NCBI GenBank assembly: GCA_036268455.1
Contig: DATAUD010000002.1
Location: 1-64,000, forward strand
Source of the DNA: DATAUD01 sp036268455
GTDB lineage: Bacteria > Verrucomicrobiota > Verrucomicrobiia > Limisphaerales > Palsa-1400
DNA length: 64,000 bases
Direction of reading: 5' to 3'
A program made the translations under genes and the position numbers. Shown here piece after piece: positions 26,895 through 35,307 of this stretch. The first letter of the stretch is position 1, and the number at the start of each line of letters is the position of its first letter. The notes under the pieces are model-generated. The model did not search any database. It worked only from the letters and a program-made list of their open reading frames with translations, and was not told where the DNA came from.

Positions 26895-27311
26895 CTACGG
26901 AGACACCTGCTCGACTGTCGCGGTGGAAGGGCTGATTTCCATGACGGTCACATCGGAGGGGGCGGTGCTTTGCAGTTCCATCGGGGTAGGTTCCTTGGAG
27001 TGAAACTCGGTCAGGTCGAGAGAGACTTTAATATTCTTGTTTGCGGCGCGGCGGAGCGCGGTTTCCTCGCCAACCGCGATGACGACAACATCGCTCGGGG
27101 TGATTTTGAAAACACGGGTATCGCCGGTATTGGTGATGACGGTGACGGGCACCCGAATGTATTCCTGCGCGGCCAGCCGGTTGATGCTAAACTGCGCCGA
27201 GGGCGATCCTTCGTGGATATCATAATGGATGCTGAGCCAGATCACGATGGCCAGGGCCACTGAAAAGAACTTCAGCCAGAAATTGCGCAGGATGAGATCG
27301 TGGAATGGCAT
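26895..27311 (-). CDS. cdaR: CdaR-like YbbR-domain protein
   Basis: The 138-residue protein has one N-terminal membrane helix (about 11-28) and one YbbR domain (PVTVITNTGDTRVFKITPSDV...). In Firmicutes CdaR has several YbbR domains and regulates the diadenylate cyclase CdaA; here there is only one, as in many Gram-negative lineages. Its ATG overlaps the cdaA stop by one base, so the pair is coupled. The role as cyclase partner is inferred from the family and the context. Confidence 0.8.
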   Translation of the reverse strand: MPFHDLILRNFWLKFFSVALAIVIWLSIHYDIHEGSPSAQFSINRLAAQEYIRVPVTVITNTGDTRVFKITPSDVVVIAVGEETALRRAANKNIKVSLDLTEFHSKEPTPMELQSTAPSDVTVMEISPSTATVEQVSP

Positions 27312-28168
27312 TACTTTTTGGGTTCCGTCTCCGCCACGCCCATGGCCGCCCTGGCTTCCGTTGTCCAGCGGAATATATTGATGACTTTGTTCTGCTTGCC
27401 CGGCTTGACGAGGATGGAGGTGAGGAAAGCGCGCAGTTGCTCGGCTGTCACGCCGCGGACCAATTGTCCCTTGTAAACGTGCGAAATTGATCCGGTTTCC
27501 TCGGAAATCGCCACAACCACCGCGTCGGTTTCCTCGGAAAGTCCAATGGCGGCGCGATGACGTGTACCGAGCGAAGGGTTCAAGTCCTGGCGCTGTGTGA
27601 GGGGAAAAATGCAGGCGGCGTAGGTGATGCGGTCGCCTTTCATAATGACGCCGCCGTCGTGAATCGCGTTGTTGGGAAAGAAAATGGTTTCGAGCATTTC
27701 GGTGGTCGCCTGGCAATCAACCAGCAGGCCGGATTCGGTGGCTTCCTGAAGGCTGATGGATTGTTCGATGGCGATGAGCGCGCCAATGCGCGAAGCGGAA
27801 AGATGCTCGGCGGTGCGCACGATGACTTCGATGTTTTCCCGCTGCTCATGGCTCGACGTGAGAAACGGATGGGTCCCCAATTCCGCGAGTATGCGCCTCA
27901 GCTCCGGCTGGAAAATAATCAAGACGGCGATTGCGGAGAACGCGACAAAAGACCGCAGGAGCCAGCTCAAGACTTCGAGCCGAAGCAAGGAGGAGACAAC
28001 CGTGAGAGTGAGAACCAATAGGACGAAACCGTACACAACGGGCGCGCCGCGAGTGCCGCGGACGAAGTTGAAGCTGTAATAAATGGCCACCGAAAGGATG
28101 GCGATTTCGAGGGCAGGACGCCATCCCATTTCGACGCTGGCTTTGATGGAATGTAAGAACTCAGGCAT
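27311..28168 (-). CDS. cdaA: Diadenylate cyclase CdaA (DisA_N domain)
   Basis: The 285-residue protein has three N-terminal membrane helices (about 18-36, 44-62, 72-87) followed by the DAC domain with DGGVIMKGDRI (171-181) and GTRHRAAIG (201-209), the motifs that bind ATP and metal. It makes c-di-AMP from two ATP. It lies between folP (8-base overlap) and cdaR (1-base overlap), an order also found in other phyla. No c-di-AMP phosphodiesterase or riboswitch is in the window. Confidence 0.93.
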   Translation of the reverse strand: MPEFLHSIKASVEMGWRPALEIAILSVAIYYSFNFVRGTRGAPVVYGFVLLVLTLTVVSSLLRLEVLSWLLRSFVAFSAIAVLIIFQPELRRILAELGTHPFLTSSHEQRENIEVIVRTAEHLSASRIGALIAIEQSISLQEATESGLLVDCQATTEMLETIFFPNNAIHDGGVIMKGDRITYAACIFPLTQRQDLNPSLGTRHRAAIGLSEETDAVVVAISEETGSISHVYKGQLVRGVTAEQLRAFLTSILVKPGKQNKVINIFRWTTEARAAMGVAETEPKK

Positions 28169-29006
28169 TGGTCTGCTGTTGCATAAGCGCTTCCGTCATG
28201 CGCACCGCGTGGCGCGTGGCCGCGACGTCATGACAGCGAATGATCCTCGCGCCATTTTGCACTGCCCAACACGCGCAGGCCAGCGAAGGCGGGAGGCGTT
28301 CTTCAATATTCGCCCCCACCACGCGGCCTGTAAAGGATTTGCGGGAAGCTCCCAGCAACAGGGGGCGTTCCCATTTTGTAAACCGGCGCAACTCCGCAAG
28401 CAATCGCAAATTGTGTTCCAGCGCCTTGCCAAATCCTATCCCGACGTCGAGAACGACTTGTTCCTGATTGACACCGCAGGCGCGCAATCGACTCAAACGT
28501 TCTTCGAAAAACCCGCTCACCTCCACCAACACATTATCATAAGCAGGATGATCCTGCATCGTCGCGGGAACTCCTTGCATATGGACAACGACGTAAGCCG
28601 CGCCGGTTTCGGCGGCCAACCGCCAGATTTCGCCATTATCGCGATTGGCGCCAATGTCGTTGATGATGCTGGCGCCGGCCCGCAACGCCTCGCGCGCGAC
28701 GCCGGCTTTGACGGTGTCGATGGACAACGGAATCGAAACAGCGCCGGCCAGCGCTTCGAACACGGGAATGACGCGGCGCAATTCCTCGGCTTCGCTGACG
28801 GGATTGGCGCGGGGCCGCGAAGATTCGCCGCCGATGTCAATGATGTCAGCGCCTTCGGCGGCCAATCGCAAGGCGTGCGCGACGGCGGCGGCGGTGGTGT
28901 CGTGGCGGCCCCCGTCGTAAAACGAATCGGGGGTGGCGTTCACGACGCCCATGAGAAGCGCGGGGCGCGGGAACCGGATTTCAAACTGGCGCGCGCGCAA
29001 GAGCAT
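28161..29006 (-). CDS. folP: Dihydropteroate synthase
   Basis: The 281-residue protein has the family motifs GVVNATPDSFYDGG, DIGGESSRP, LGASRKSF and RCHDVAATRHA in order along a TIM barrel. It condenses para-aminobenzoate with dihydropterin pyrophosphate in folate synthesis and is the sulfonamide target. It heads the folP-cdaA-cdaR unit. The last codons overlap cdaA by 8 bases, which suggests coupling of folate and c-di-AMP genes at the level of expression. Confidence 0.95.
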   Translation of the reverse strand: MLLRARQFEIRFPRPALLMGVVNATPDSFYDGGRHDTTAAAVAHALRLAAEGADIIDIGGESSRPRANPVSEAEELRRVIPVFEALAGAVSIPLSIDTVKAGVAREALRAGASIINDIGANRDNGEIWRLAAETGAAYVVVHMQGVPATMQDHPAYDNVLVEVSGFFEERLSRLRACGVNQEQVVLDVGIGFGKALEHNLRLLAELRRFTKWERPLLLGASRKSFTGRVVGANIEERLPPSLACACWAVQNGARIIRCHDVAATRHAVRMTEALMQQQTNA

Positions 29007-29041
29007 GGTTCACGGCCCGGCCCCGCCAGCGAGGCAAGGGC

Positions 29042-29671
29042 CTATTTTTTCGCCGACTCGAAATTGCGGACGACTTCGGTCCAGTTGACGACGTTCCAGA
29101 CGGCCTTCAAATAATCGGCGCGTTTGTTTTGATATTTGAGGTAGTAGGCGTGCTCCCAGACATCGACGCCGAATATCGGCTTGCCCTCGCAGCCCGCGAT
29201 GGTTTTGCCCATGAGGGGACTGTCCTGGTTTGCGGTCGAGCAAACCTCTAATTTCCCGCCGTTGACAACGAGCCACGCCCAACCGCTTCCGAAACGGCTC
29301 GCGCCCGCTGCCTCGATTTTCTCCTTGAAGGCGTCGAAACCGCCGAAAGCGTCTTTGATGGCGTCGGCCAAAGGCCCGGTCGGAGCGCCGCCCGCTTTTG
29401 GCCCGAGCAATTTCCAAAACATCGAATGATTGGCATGACCGCCGCCGTTGTTGCGGACCGCGCCGCGAATATCGGCGGGGACGGATTCGAGGTTGCTGAT
29501 CAATTGCTCGACGGATTTATTTTCGAGGTCCGGCTTGCCGGCGATTGCCTTGTTGACGTTGGTGACGTAGGCGCCGTGATGTTTATCGTGGTGAATTTCC
29601 ATCGTCTGCGCGTCGATGTGCGGTTCCAGCGCATCCTTGGGATAGGGGAGAGGAGGTAGTTCGTATGCCAT
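29042..29671 (-). CDS. sodA: Superoxide dismutase, Mn-type signature
   Basis: The 209-residue protein has the four metal ligands of the Fe/Mn family: H27 (IHHDKHH), H82 (HANHSMFW), D170 and H174 (DVWEHAYY). GGGHANH and TANQDSP favour the Mn-type over the Fe-type, so manganese or cambialistic use is likelier. It converts superoxide to oxygen and hydrogen peroxide. ATG 29671 matches the usual MAYELPPLPY start and has AAGGA about 10 bases upstream, one of the few clear ribosome binding sites here. It ends 35 bases before folP but has its own leader. Confidence 0.93.
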   Translation of the reverse strand: MAYELPPLPYPKDALEPHIDAQTMEIHHDKHHGAYVTNVNKAIAGKPDLENKSVEQLISNLESVPADIRGAVRNNGGGHANHSMFWKLLGPKAGGAPTGPLADAIKDAFGGFDAFKEKIEAAGASRFGSGWAWLVVNGGKLEVCSTANQDSPLMGKTIAGCEGKPIFGVDVWEHAYYLKYQNKRADYLKAVWNVVNWTEVVRNFESAKK

Positions 29672-29841
29672 AATTATGTGTCCTTCATGTTCCAGTGTTT
29701 CACTCGTCAATAACCCGTTGTCTGGACGGTCAATTTGAAAAGATTACCCAAGGGGCGGGAAAGCGCAAGAACCTGTTATTTATTCATGGAAACAGGAGCG
29801 GGAGGGCGAAGGAAAATCGGGACTTCGCACGGTAAACGGGA

Positions 29842-29867
29842 TTGACAATTCGGTGGCAAAGTGGCAC
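29842..29867 (+). promoter_or_regulatory. Possible operator of the TacAT-like module
   Basis: A TTGACA-like -35 element (29842-29847) is followed by two GTGGCA hexamers (29853-29858 and 29861-29866) spaced at 8 bases, which also form an imperfect palindrome. Ribbon-helix-helix antitoxins bind such tandem repeats to autoregulate. No good -10 box is visible, and the repeat includes the earliest possible GTG start of the antitoxin. Confidence 0.35.
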
Positions 29868-29876
29868 CGTTCAGTT

Positions 29877-30161
29877 GTGGAGCATACATTGGAAAAACCT
29901 CGCAAGAGGATTACCGCTCGCGTTTCGGACAACGTGCGCGTAACACTGGAACAAGCGGCGGAACTTTTGGGTTCAACCGTCAACCAGTTCGTCGTGCAAA
30001 CCGCGTATCAGGAAGCGCAGCGAGTGGTCGAGCGTGAAACGGTTATTCGTCTTTCGCAGAAAGACGCGCGGATGGTGCTTTCTCTGCTCGACGATCCGCC
30101 CAAACCCAACAAGCGTCTGAAGGACGCGGTAAAAGCGTTCAAGGGCACGGTGCGTGCGTAA
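29877..30161 (+). CDS. DUF1778/TacA-like ribbon-helix-helix antitoxin
   Basis: The protein of about 94 residues has RITARVSDNVRVTLEQAAELLGSTVNQFVVQTA, the ribbon-helix-helix of the DUF1778 family (described by position 9-41), and a C-terminal tail that should occlude the acetyltransferase toxin. It overlaps the toxin gene by 8 bases. GTG 29877 is my choice because the earlier GTG (29853) lies inside the repeat that looks like its operator; TTG 29889 is also possible. Confidence 0.8.
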   Translation: MEHTLEKPRKRITARVSDNVRVTLEQAAELLGSTVNQFVVQTAYQEAQRVVERETVIRLSQKDARMVLSLLDDPPKPNKRLKDAVKAFKGTVRA

Positions 30162-30669
30162 GCTTGAACTGTTAGCGAAGTCTCATGACCGGGACGGATT
30201 CGACTGCGGGAGCGAACCGTTAAATTTGTTTCTCAAACAAACGGCGCGCCAACATGCGGAGCGTGGAATTTCACGGACCTTTGTTTTGGTGGATGAGGAC
30301 GCATCCGATCCAAAGCCCATCGCAGGATATTTTTCGCTCAACCTCTGCCAGATAAAATCTGAATCACTTTTACGAGAAGATGCGAGGAAATTACCCCGCG
30401 ACGTATCCGGTATCAGGCTTGGCCGACTGGCTGTCGCCAAAGACTATCAGCGGCAAGGCATCGGGAAAATCCTTCTGGCTGCGGCAATGGGGAAATTCAT
30501 CGAGATTTTCAACATGGCCGGCGGAATCGGCCTTTTCGTGGACGCAACAGACCAGGCAGCCAAAGGCTATTATGAACAGTTTGGTTTCATTCCCCTGCCG
30601 TCGAACGAATTTGCCTTGTTCCTGCCGATAAAAACGATCCAAGAGGCTTTGGCGTCGGGGTCAAAATAG
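30154..30669 (+). CDS. GNAT-family toxin, TacT-like
   Basis: The 171-residue acetyltransferase has FDCGSEPLNLFLKQTARQ at its N-terminus, the acetyl-CoA loop RLAVAKDYQRQGIGKILL (QxxGxG/A) and the C-terminal YYEQFGFIPLP with the catalytic Tyr region. Toxins of this family acetylate the amino group of charged aminoacyl-tRNAs and stop translation. It is paired with a DUF1778 antitoxin upstream, overlapping by 8 bases. The frame is intact, unlike the VapC locus in the same window. Confidence 0.88.
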   Translation: MRKLELLAKSHDRDGFDCGSEPLNLFLKQTARQHAERGISRTFVLVDEDASDPKPIAGYFSLNLCQIKSESLLREDARKLPRDVSGIRLGRLAVAKDYQRQGIGKILLAAAMGKFIEIFNMAGGIGLFVDATDQAAKGYYEQFGFIPLPSNEFALFLPIKTIQEALASGSK

Positions 30670-30742
30670 CCGCTGCTCGCAATCATACACACGTTTTTTC
30701 CATTCGCGTTTCTTGCTCCAGCCACCCGCTTTACTGAGCCGC

Positions 30743-31140
30743 TCACTGATGGCGGTCCTTTTTCAACTTCGGCTCTGCCCGCCGACGTGGAGGTTGGCGC
30801 TTTGCTAACATGGCGGGTTTGGCTTCATGGCCTTTGGGTGAAAGAACAAAACTTTCCAAGTTGTAGTCATAGGTTGAGCCGGGCCAGAGGACTTTGCCGC
30901 CTCGCTGAACGAACTTCATGAAGAATTGAATGCACAAGGGTTACAGCGTGAGCAAAAGCATCAAGGGAATCATAACCCCAAATATCCGGTGGAGAGTCGC
31001 CCCACCCATAGAAGGCACACTCGGCAGCGAAAATCCTGACCCGCTGAAAGGATAGGGCCAAACGTAACGCGGAAAGCAACTCGTTCCCCAGACGCCCAAA
31101 GAAGGTCAACCGAGCGTTCTGCAATCACATCAACTGACAA
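30743..31140 (-). pseudogene. Decayed gene of unrecognised family with two frameshifts
   Basis: Three frames join into one plausible protein of about 131 residues. The first runs from TTG 31140 (or GTG 31128) and reads AERSVDLLWASGERVAFRV. After one extra base near 31014 it becomes FYGWGDSPPDIWGYDSLDAF. After a second extra base near 30914 it becomes FVQRGGKVLWPGSTYDYNLE and ends at 30743. The joined text has no stop and a coherent alternation of strands and helices, so I take it as a broken gene rather than chance. It resembles small proteins of unknown function found beside toxin modules, but I cannot name the family. Confidence 0.55.
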
Positions 31141-31211
31141 GGTGGCGGTGTCGTGCAAATGGATCGGTTGGATTGCCTGTGGCTCTGCGGCGAGCAAAAA
31201 AAGGTCAATGG

Positions 31212-31664
31212 TTATGCTTGACAAAGCGGAGAATTCTGGATACGGGAATTTAACCACAGTAATGTGGATGATCGGGCGACTTGTTCTTTCTCAAGTTGCG
31301 TTTGAATCCGTTTTGCCAAGTCGGTTTTTGAAATTGGTTTGATAAGGTAGTCCGTAACACCATGTTTTCCCGCGGACGTGACGTCGCACGGATCGCCCGA
31401 ACCACTTAAAATGACGACTTCGATGTGGTGCTCAAAGCGCTGCGTTTGGAGCCATTCCATAACCGCAAAGCCATTCACGCCCGGCAATCGCAAATCCAGG
31501 AACACGAGATACGAGCAATCATGGTGCTGTTTAAGGTAAGAGACCGCCGCTTCGCCAGTGCTGACATGCACGCAATCACAACTAATGCCCGTTTTTTCCA
31601 GAGTGCGCTGAAAGAAAAATGCGTCGTCCTCAGAGTCCTCGACCAGGATAATTGTAAGTGCCAT
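31212..31664 (-). CDS. Stand-alone response regulator receiver (Rcp1-like)
   Basis: The 150-residue protein is a single receiver domain: acidic pair in LVEDSEDD (residues 8-14), phospho-acceptor D57 in LVFLDLRLPG, and the switch Lys109 in LIKPIS. The inserted spacing and SEDDAFF opening fit the Rcp1/phytochrome-associated group of single-domain receivers, which act through protein contact rather than DNA. No histidine kinase gene is adjacent. ATG 31664 is chosen because the first strand begins right after it. Confidence 0.85.
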   Translation of the reverse strand: MALTIILVEDSEDDAFFFQRTLEKTGISCDCVHVSTGEAAVSYLKQHHDCSYLVFLDLRLPGVNGFAVMEWLQTQRFEHHIEVVILSGSGDPCDVTSAGKHGVTDYLIKPISKTDLAKRIQTQLEKEQVARSSTLLWLNSRIQNSPLCQA

Positions 31665-31763
31665 TGTGCAAATACTTTCCATTCATTTGTGATTCGCGCA
31701 ATGGGGCAATCGCCCCGTTTGGTCTTGATTAAAACGGCAAAACGGCATACATGGTTTGGGTAT

Positions 31764-32483
31764 ATGGAAACATCGAATCCTTTGCTGAAACGAGAAACGG
31801 CATGGTCGGCCACACAGCCGGGAACAGCCAACATGACCCTCGAGGGCACTGTGAACAAATGTGGCATCCTTTTGCTCTTGTGCATGGGGGCGGCAGCATT
31901 TAGCTGGAGTAATCCTGATTTGCAGGGGCTTTTTATTTTGGGTGGGATGCTTGGAGGGTTGGTAGTTTGCCTGATCGGCCTTTTTAAACCGGCAACCACT
32001 CCGTTCACGGCGCCTCTCTATGCGGTGCTGGAAGGATTGGCGTTGGGGGCGATTTCCCAGCTTACCAATTTGCGTTATCCGGGAATCGCCACGAATGCGT
32101 TCCTGCTGACGATGGCAGTGCTCGGGCTGATGCTGTTTTTGTATGCGACGCGCATTATTCGCGTCACTAATAAATTGGTTATAGGGGTCGTGATCGCCAC
32201 GGGAGCAATTATGGTGGTTTATCTGGCGGAATTCGTATTGAGATTTTTCGGGATTTCGATGGGTTATTTGAATTCTTCGGGACCCATTGGCATTGGGATA
32301 AGCCTGCTGATTGTGGGCGTGGCGGCGTTTAATCTTCTAGTTGACTTCGCGGTGATTGAGCAGAATGTCCGAGGCGGGGCGCCCAAATATATGGAGTGGT
32401 ACAGCGGGATGGCGCTTCTGGTCACTTTGGTCTGGCTCTATCTGGAGATCCTTCGGCTTCTGAGCAAATTGCGCAGCAGGTAG
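31764..32483 (+). CDS. Bax inhibitor-1/YccA family membrane protein
   Basis: The 239-residue protein has a polar N-terminus of about 50 residues and then seven hydrophobic segments. APLYAVLEGLALGAIS and the C-terminal helix with DFAVIEQNVRGGAPKYMEW are the landmarks of the Bax inhibitor-1 superfamily; bacterial members are thought to be pH-sensitive calcium or ion leak channels. ATG 31764 is chosen because the longer frame overlaps the opposite receiver gene. Confidence 0.85.
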   Translation: METSNPLLKRETAWSATQPGTANMTLEGTVNKCGILLLLCMGAAAFSWSNPDLQGLFILGGMLGGLVVCLIGLFKPATTPFTAPLYAVLEGLALGAISQLTNLRYPGIATNAFLLTMAVLGLMLFLYATRIIRVTNKLVIGVVIATGAIMVVYLAEFVLRFFGISMGYLNSSGPIGIGISLLIVGVAAFNLLVDFAVIEQNVRGGAPKYMEWYSGMALLVTLVWLYLEILRLLSKLRSR

Positions 32484-32564
32484 GGCATAACGCTTTACAG
32501 GCGGGCAATCGCGGCTGAATGCGGCGTTTACAAAATAGCCCCGGGGACTACTCTGTTAGCCGTT

Positions 32565-33764
32565 ATGAGCAGCCAAAGCCATGCTCTGCCAGATGAGTTC
32601 GCCGCAGCGCCTTCTTCGACTGCCGTGGGACGCATCGGAGGTGTTCCGTGGTATTGCTACGCGGTGGCGTTCGGCGCGGCTTGTTCTCCAATTGGCTCGA
32701 TCTGGGATATTTCATGGCATCTAAGCATAGGTCGCGACACATTTTGGACACCGGCACACATGATGGTTTATCTGGGAGGCGGTGTGCCTGGTTTAATATG
32801 CGGCTGGCTGGTTTTGAAGAACACTTTTTGGCCCGATCCCGCGGAAGAATCGGCCACAGTGCGGCTTTGGGGATTTCGCGGGCCTGTCGGCGCATGGGTC
32901 GTCATTTGGGGGGCGTTTACGATGCTGCTCTCCGGGCCGTTCGATAATTGGTGGCACAATGCTTACGGTTTGGATGTGCAGATCATCAGCCCGCCTCACG
33001 TCATCCTGGCGCTGGGAACGTACGCCATTGCCATCGGCGCGCTGCTTTTCGTGATCTCGTGGCAAAACCGCGCGCCACCGGGAAATTATCTCGCGGCGAA
33101 TCTGCTCGTTCTTTTCGCCAGCGGAATCTTGTTGACTGAGTTGAGCATCTTTACGACGGAATACACTTATCCCAACGCGCAGCACGGGGGCGTGTTTTAC
33201 GAAGTTTGTTGCCGGAGTTTGCCGCTCTATCTGATCGTTGCGGCGCGCGTCTCAAAAATAAAATGGGGCGCGACATGGGCGAGCTTAATCTATTTGACCA
33301 TACGAATGGCCATGGTGTGGATTCTGCCGCTCTTTCCTTCGGAACCAAGGCTGGCGCCGATTTATAACCCGATCACTCACATGGCCGCGCCGCCGTTTCC
33401 GATGTTGTTATTCGTGCCGGCTGTGGCGATCGACTTGCTGATGCAGGCGAGGGGGGAAAAGGGCGGCTTTTGGCGCGATACCCGCCTGGCGCTGTTTTTG
33501 GGTGGAGCGTTTTTTCTTTTGCTGCTCGCTGTTCAATGGCCGTTCTCCGAGTTTCTTCTGTCGGAACCTTCGCGCAACGCTTTTTTTGCGGGCAACCAAA
33601 TGTGGGGTTACCCGGACCGTATTGGCGCCTGGTGCACGCGATTCTGGGACAAAGGCAGCGATCTCCTTGGGCTAAAAACCGCGGCGGCCGCCATTCTTTA
33701 TGGAGCTTTGCAGTCACGAATCGCGCTGTGGTTCGGCAATTGGCTGGCGGAAGTGAAACGGTGA
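32565..33764 (+). CDS. Polytopic membrane protein with duplicated Asp-Trp-His motif; function unknown
   Basis: The 399-residue protein has about ten hydrophobic segments and matches no family I can name. Two copies of the pattern D-x2-W-H-x3-G-x-D-x(4,5)-P-x-H are visible: D48, W51, H52, G56, D58, P63, H65, and D127, W130, H131, G135, D137, P143, H145. Each is followed by a hydrophobic helix ending LG. Paired histidines and aspartates at membrane edges suggest metal or heme binding, which is inference. The next gene starts 4 bases later, so the two are co-expressed and probably work together. Confidence 0.6.
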   Translation: MSSQSHALPDEFAAAPSSTAVGRIGGVPWYCYAVAFGAACSPIGSIWDISWHLSIGRDTFWTPAHMMVYLGGGVPGLICGWLVLKNTFWPDPAEESATVRLWGFRGPVGAWVVIWGAFTMLLSGPFDNWWHNAYGLDVQIISPPHVILALGTYAIAIGALLFVISWQNRAPPGNYLAANLLVLFASGILLTELSIFTTEYTYPNAQHGGVFYEVCCRSLPLYLIVAARVSKIKWGATWASLIYLTIRMAMVWILPLFPSEPRLAPIYNPITHMAAPPFPMLLFVPAVAIDLLMQARGEKGGFWRDTRLALFLGGAFFLLLLAVQWPFSEFLLSEPSRNAFFAGNQMWGYPDRIGAWCTRFWDKGSDLLGLKTAAAAILYGALQSRIALWFGNWLAEVKR

Positions 33765-33768
33765 CGTT

Positions 33769-35253
33769 GTGAAATCGCAACGGCTTTTCAAAATCCTCGC
33801 GCTCGCATTGTGGGCCTGGATTTCGGCTCCCGCGCAAGCTCATGTCGGCAGCCCGACGGTATTTTTCCAGGGATTGGCGGGGTCGTACCCGATTCGGGTA
33901 ACCATTCGGCCGCCGGGAGTCGTCCCGGGATTGGCGCAAATCCAAGTCATCGTCTCATCCGGCGACGCGACCAAAGTGACGGTGCGGCCTGTGCGATGGG
34001 ACGTGGGAGTGAAAGGGTCGCCGGCGGCGGACACGGCGGTCCTGGTGCCGGGGGAGACCAATATGTATTCGGCGCAGTTGTGGTTGATGAAATCGGGCGC
34101 TTTCAGCGTGTTTGTCGAGGTTACCGGACCGCGCGGGGATGGCGTGGCAATCGTGCCACTCAATTCCATCGCCGTGCAACGACTGGTGATGGCGCGGGGC
34201 ATGGTGGCGCTGTTTTTGGCTGGAGGATTGTTCGTTGCGATATTGCTTATTTCAGTTGTCGGCGCGGCGGTTCGTGATGCCCGGCTTCCGGCAGGCGAGG
34301 AGCCTTCGCCGGTTCACCGCATGAGGGGATGGTGCGCCAGGGGGATTACGGCGGGGTTGCTCACGGCCGGATTGTACCTGGGCAACACATGGTGGAACAA
34401 AGTTGACAAAGACTACCGGCTCAACCGGCTTTACCGGCCTGCGGCGATTCAGACGGAATTGAAGACGGCCCCGGGTGGCGATCGGCGACTTGTCCTGAGT
34501 TTTTCGCAGGAATCGCACATCGACTCCACCCCGCTCGTGGTGGACCACGGGCACTTAATGCACTTGTTCCTCATTCACGAACCTGACGGCGGGGTGTTCG
34601 CGCATTTGCACCCGAAACGAGTGCAGCAGAAAGACACGAATGAAAGCGTGTTCAACCTGAGTTTGCCCGCGTTGCCGGCCGGCAATTACAAACTTTACGC
34701 CGACATTACGCGCGAAAGCGGATTGACCCAAACGCTCACCAACAACTTGAGCGTTCCCGCCCCAGCCGCCGAGGCGGGAACGTCCGAGCGCACGGCTGAT
34801 TCCGATGACGCGGTTTTGATCGGCGCGCCGAAAGCGTTGTCGAGCGTCTCCATGCCGGGCGGGTTTCATCTGGCTCCGGCATTTTCGGATGACTTGCGCG
34901 TGAACGAGGAAACCAATCTGGTTTTTTATCTTACAACCGCCGATGGCGCGGTCGCCCCCCTGGAACCGTATCTGGGGATGTACGGGCATTTGATGATTGA
35001 GAATTCCGACGGCGCCGTATTCAACCATTTGCACCCGCTCGGTTCGGTCTCGATGGTTTCGCAGCGGCTTTTTGCCGAGCGGGAGCGCGCCGGATTTCTG
35101 GCCAACAAGCCGCTGGACCAGTTTTGCACGGCCGCGCTTCCTGAACTTTCTTTTCCATACGCCTTTCCAAAAGCGGGGGTTTACCGTCTCTGGCTGCAAA
35201 CGAAAGTCGCCGGGAAAATCCTCACGGGTGCTTTCACGATAACTGTCAAGTAA
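33769..35253 (+). CDS. Exported membrane protein with duplicated His motifs and predicted N-terminal His; function unknown
   Basis: The 494-residue protein has a signal peptide that should be cut after PAQA, leaving H25 as the first residue, as in copper proteins such as CopC. It has membrane helices at about 132-156 and 183-200, then two periplasmic-type domains. Each carries a histidine cluster of the form GHLM...DGxVFxHLHP: H250, H252, H255, H260, H269, H271, and H397, H410, H412. The upstream membrane protein also has a duplicated His motif. A role in copper or other metal handling is inferred from these residues only. The start is GTG. Confidence 0.6.
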   Translation: MKSQRLFKILALALWAWISAPAQAHVGSPTVFFQGLAGSYPIRVTIRPPGVVPGLAQIQVIVSSGDATKVTVRPVRWDVGVKGSPAADTAVLVPGETNMYSAQLWLMKSGAFSVFVEVTGPRGDGVAIVPLNSIAVQRLVMARGMVALFLAGGLFVAILLISVVGAAVRDARLPAGEEPSPVHRMRGWCARGITAGLLTAGLYLGNTWWNKVDKDYRLNRLYRPAAIQTELKTAPGGDRRLVLSFSQESHIDSTPLVVDHGHLMHLFLIHEPDGGVFAHLHPKRVQQKDTNESVFNLSLPALPAGNYKLYADITRESGLTQTLTNNLSVPAPAAEAGTSERTADSDDAVLIGAPKALSSVSMPGGFHLAPAFSDDLRVNEETNLVFYLTTADGAVAPLEPYLGMYGHLMIENSDGAVFNHLHPLGSVSMVSQRLFAERERAGFLANKPLDQFCTAALPELSFPYAFPKAGVYRLWLQTKVAGKILTGAFTITVK

Positions 35254-35307
35254 GACGATAAAGCCGGTTGATTCGCGCTTTGCCCTCGGGTAGGTTGTTT
35301 GGTCTTT

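Noticed and set aside
28083..29114. 343-residue plus-strand frame antisense to folP
   Set aside because: The minus strand encodes complete dihydropteroate synthase motifs; the antisense product is a high-GC shadow.
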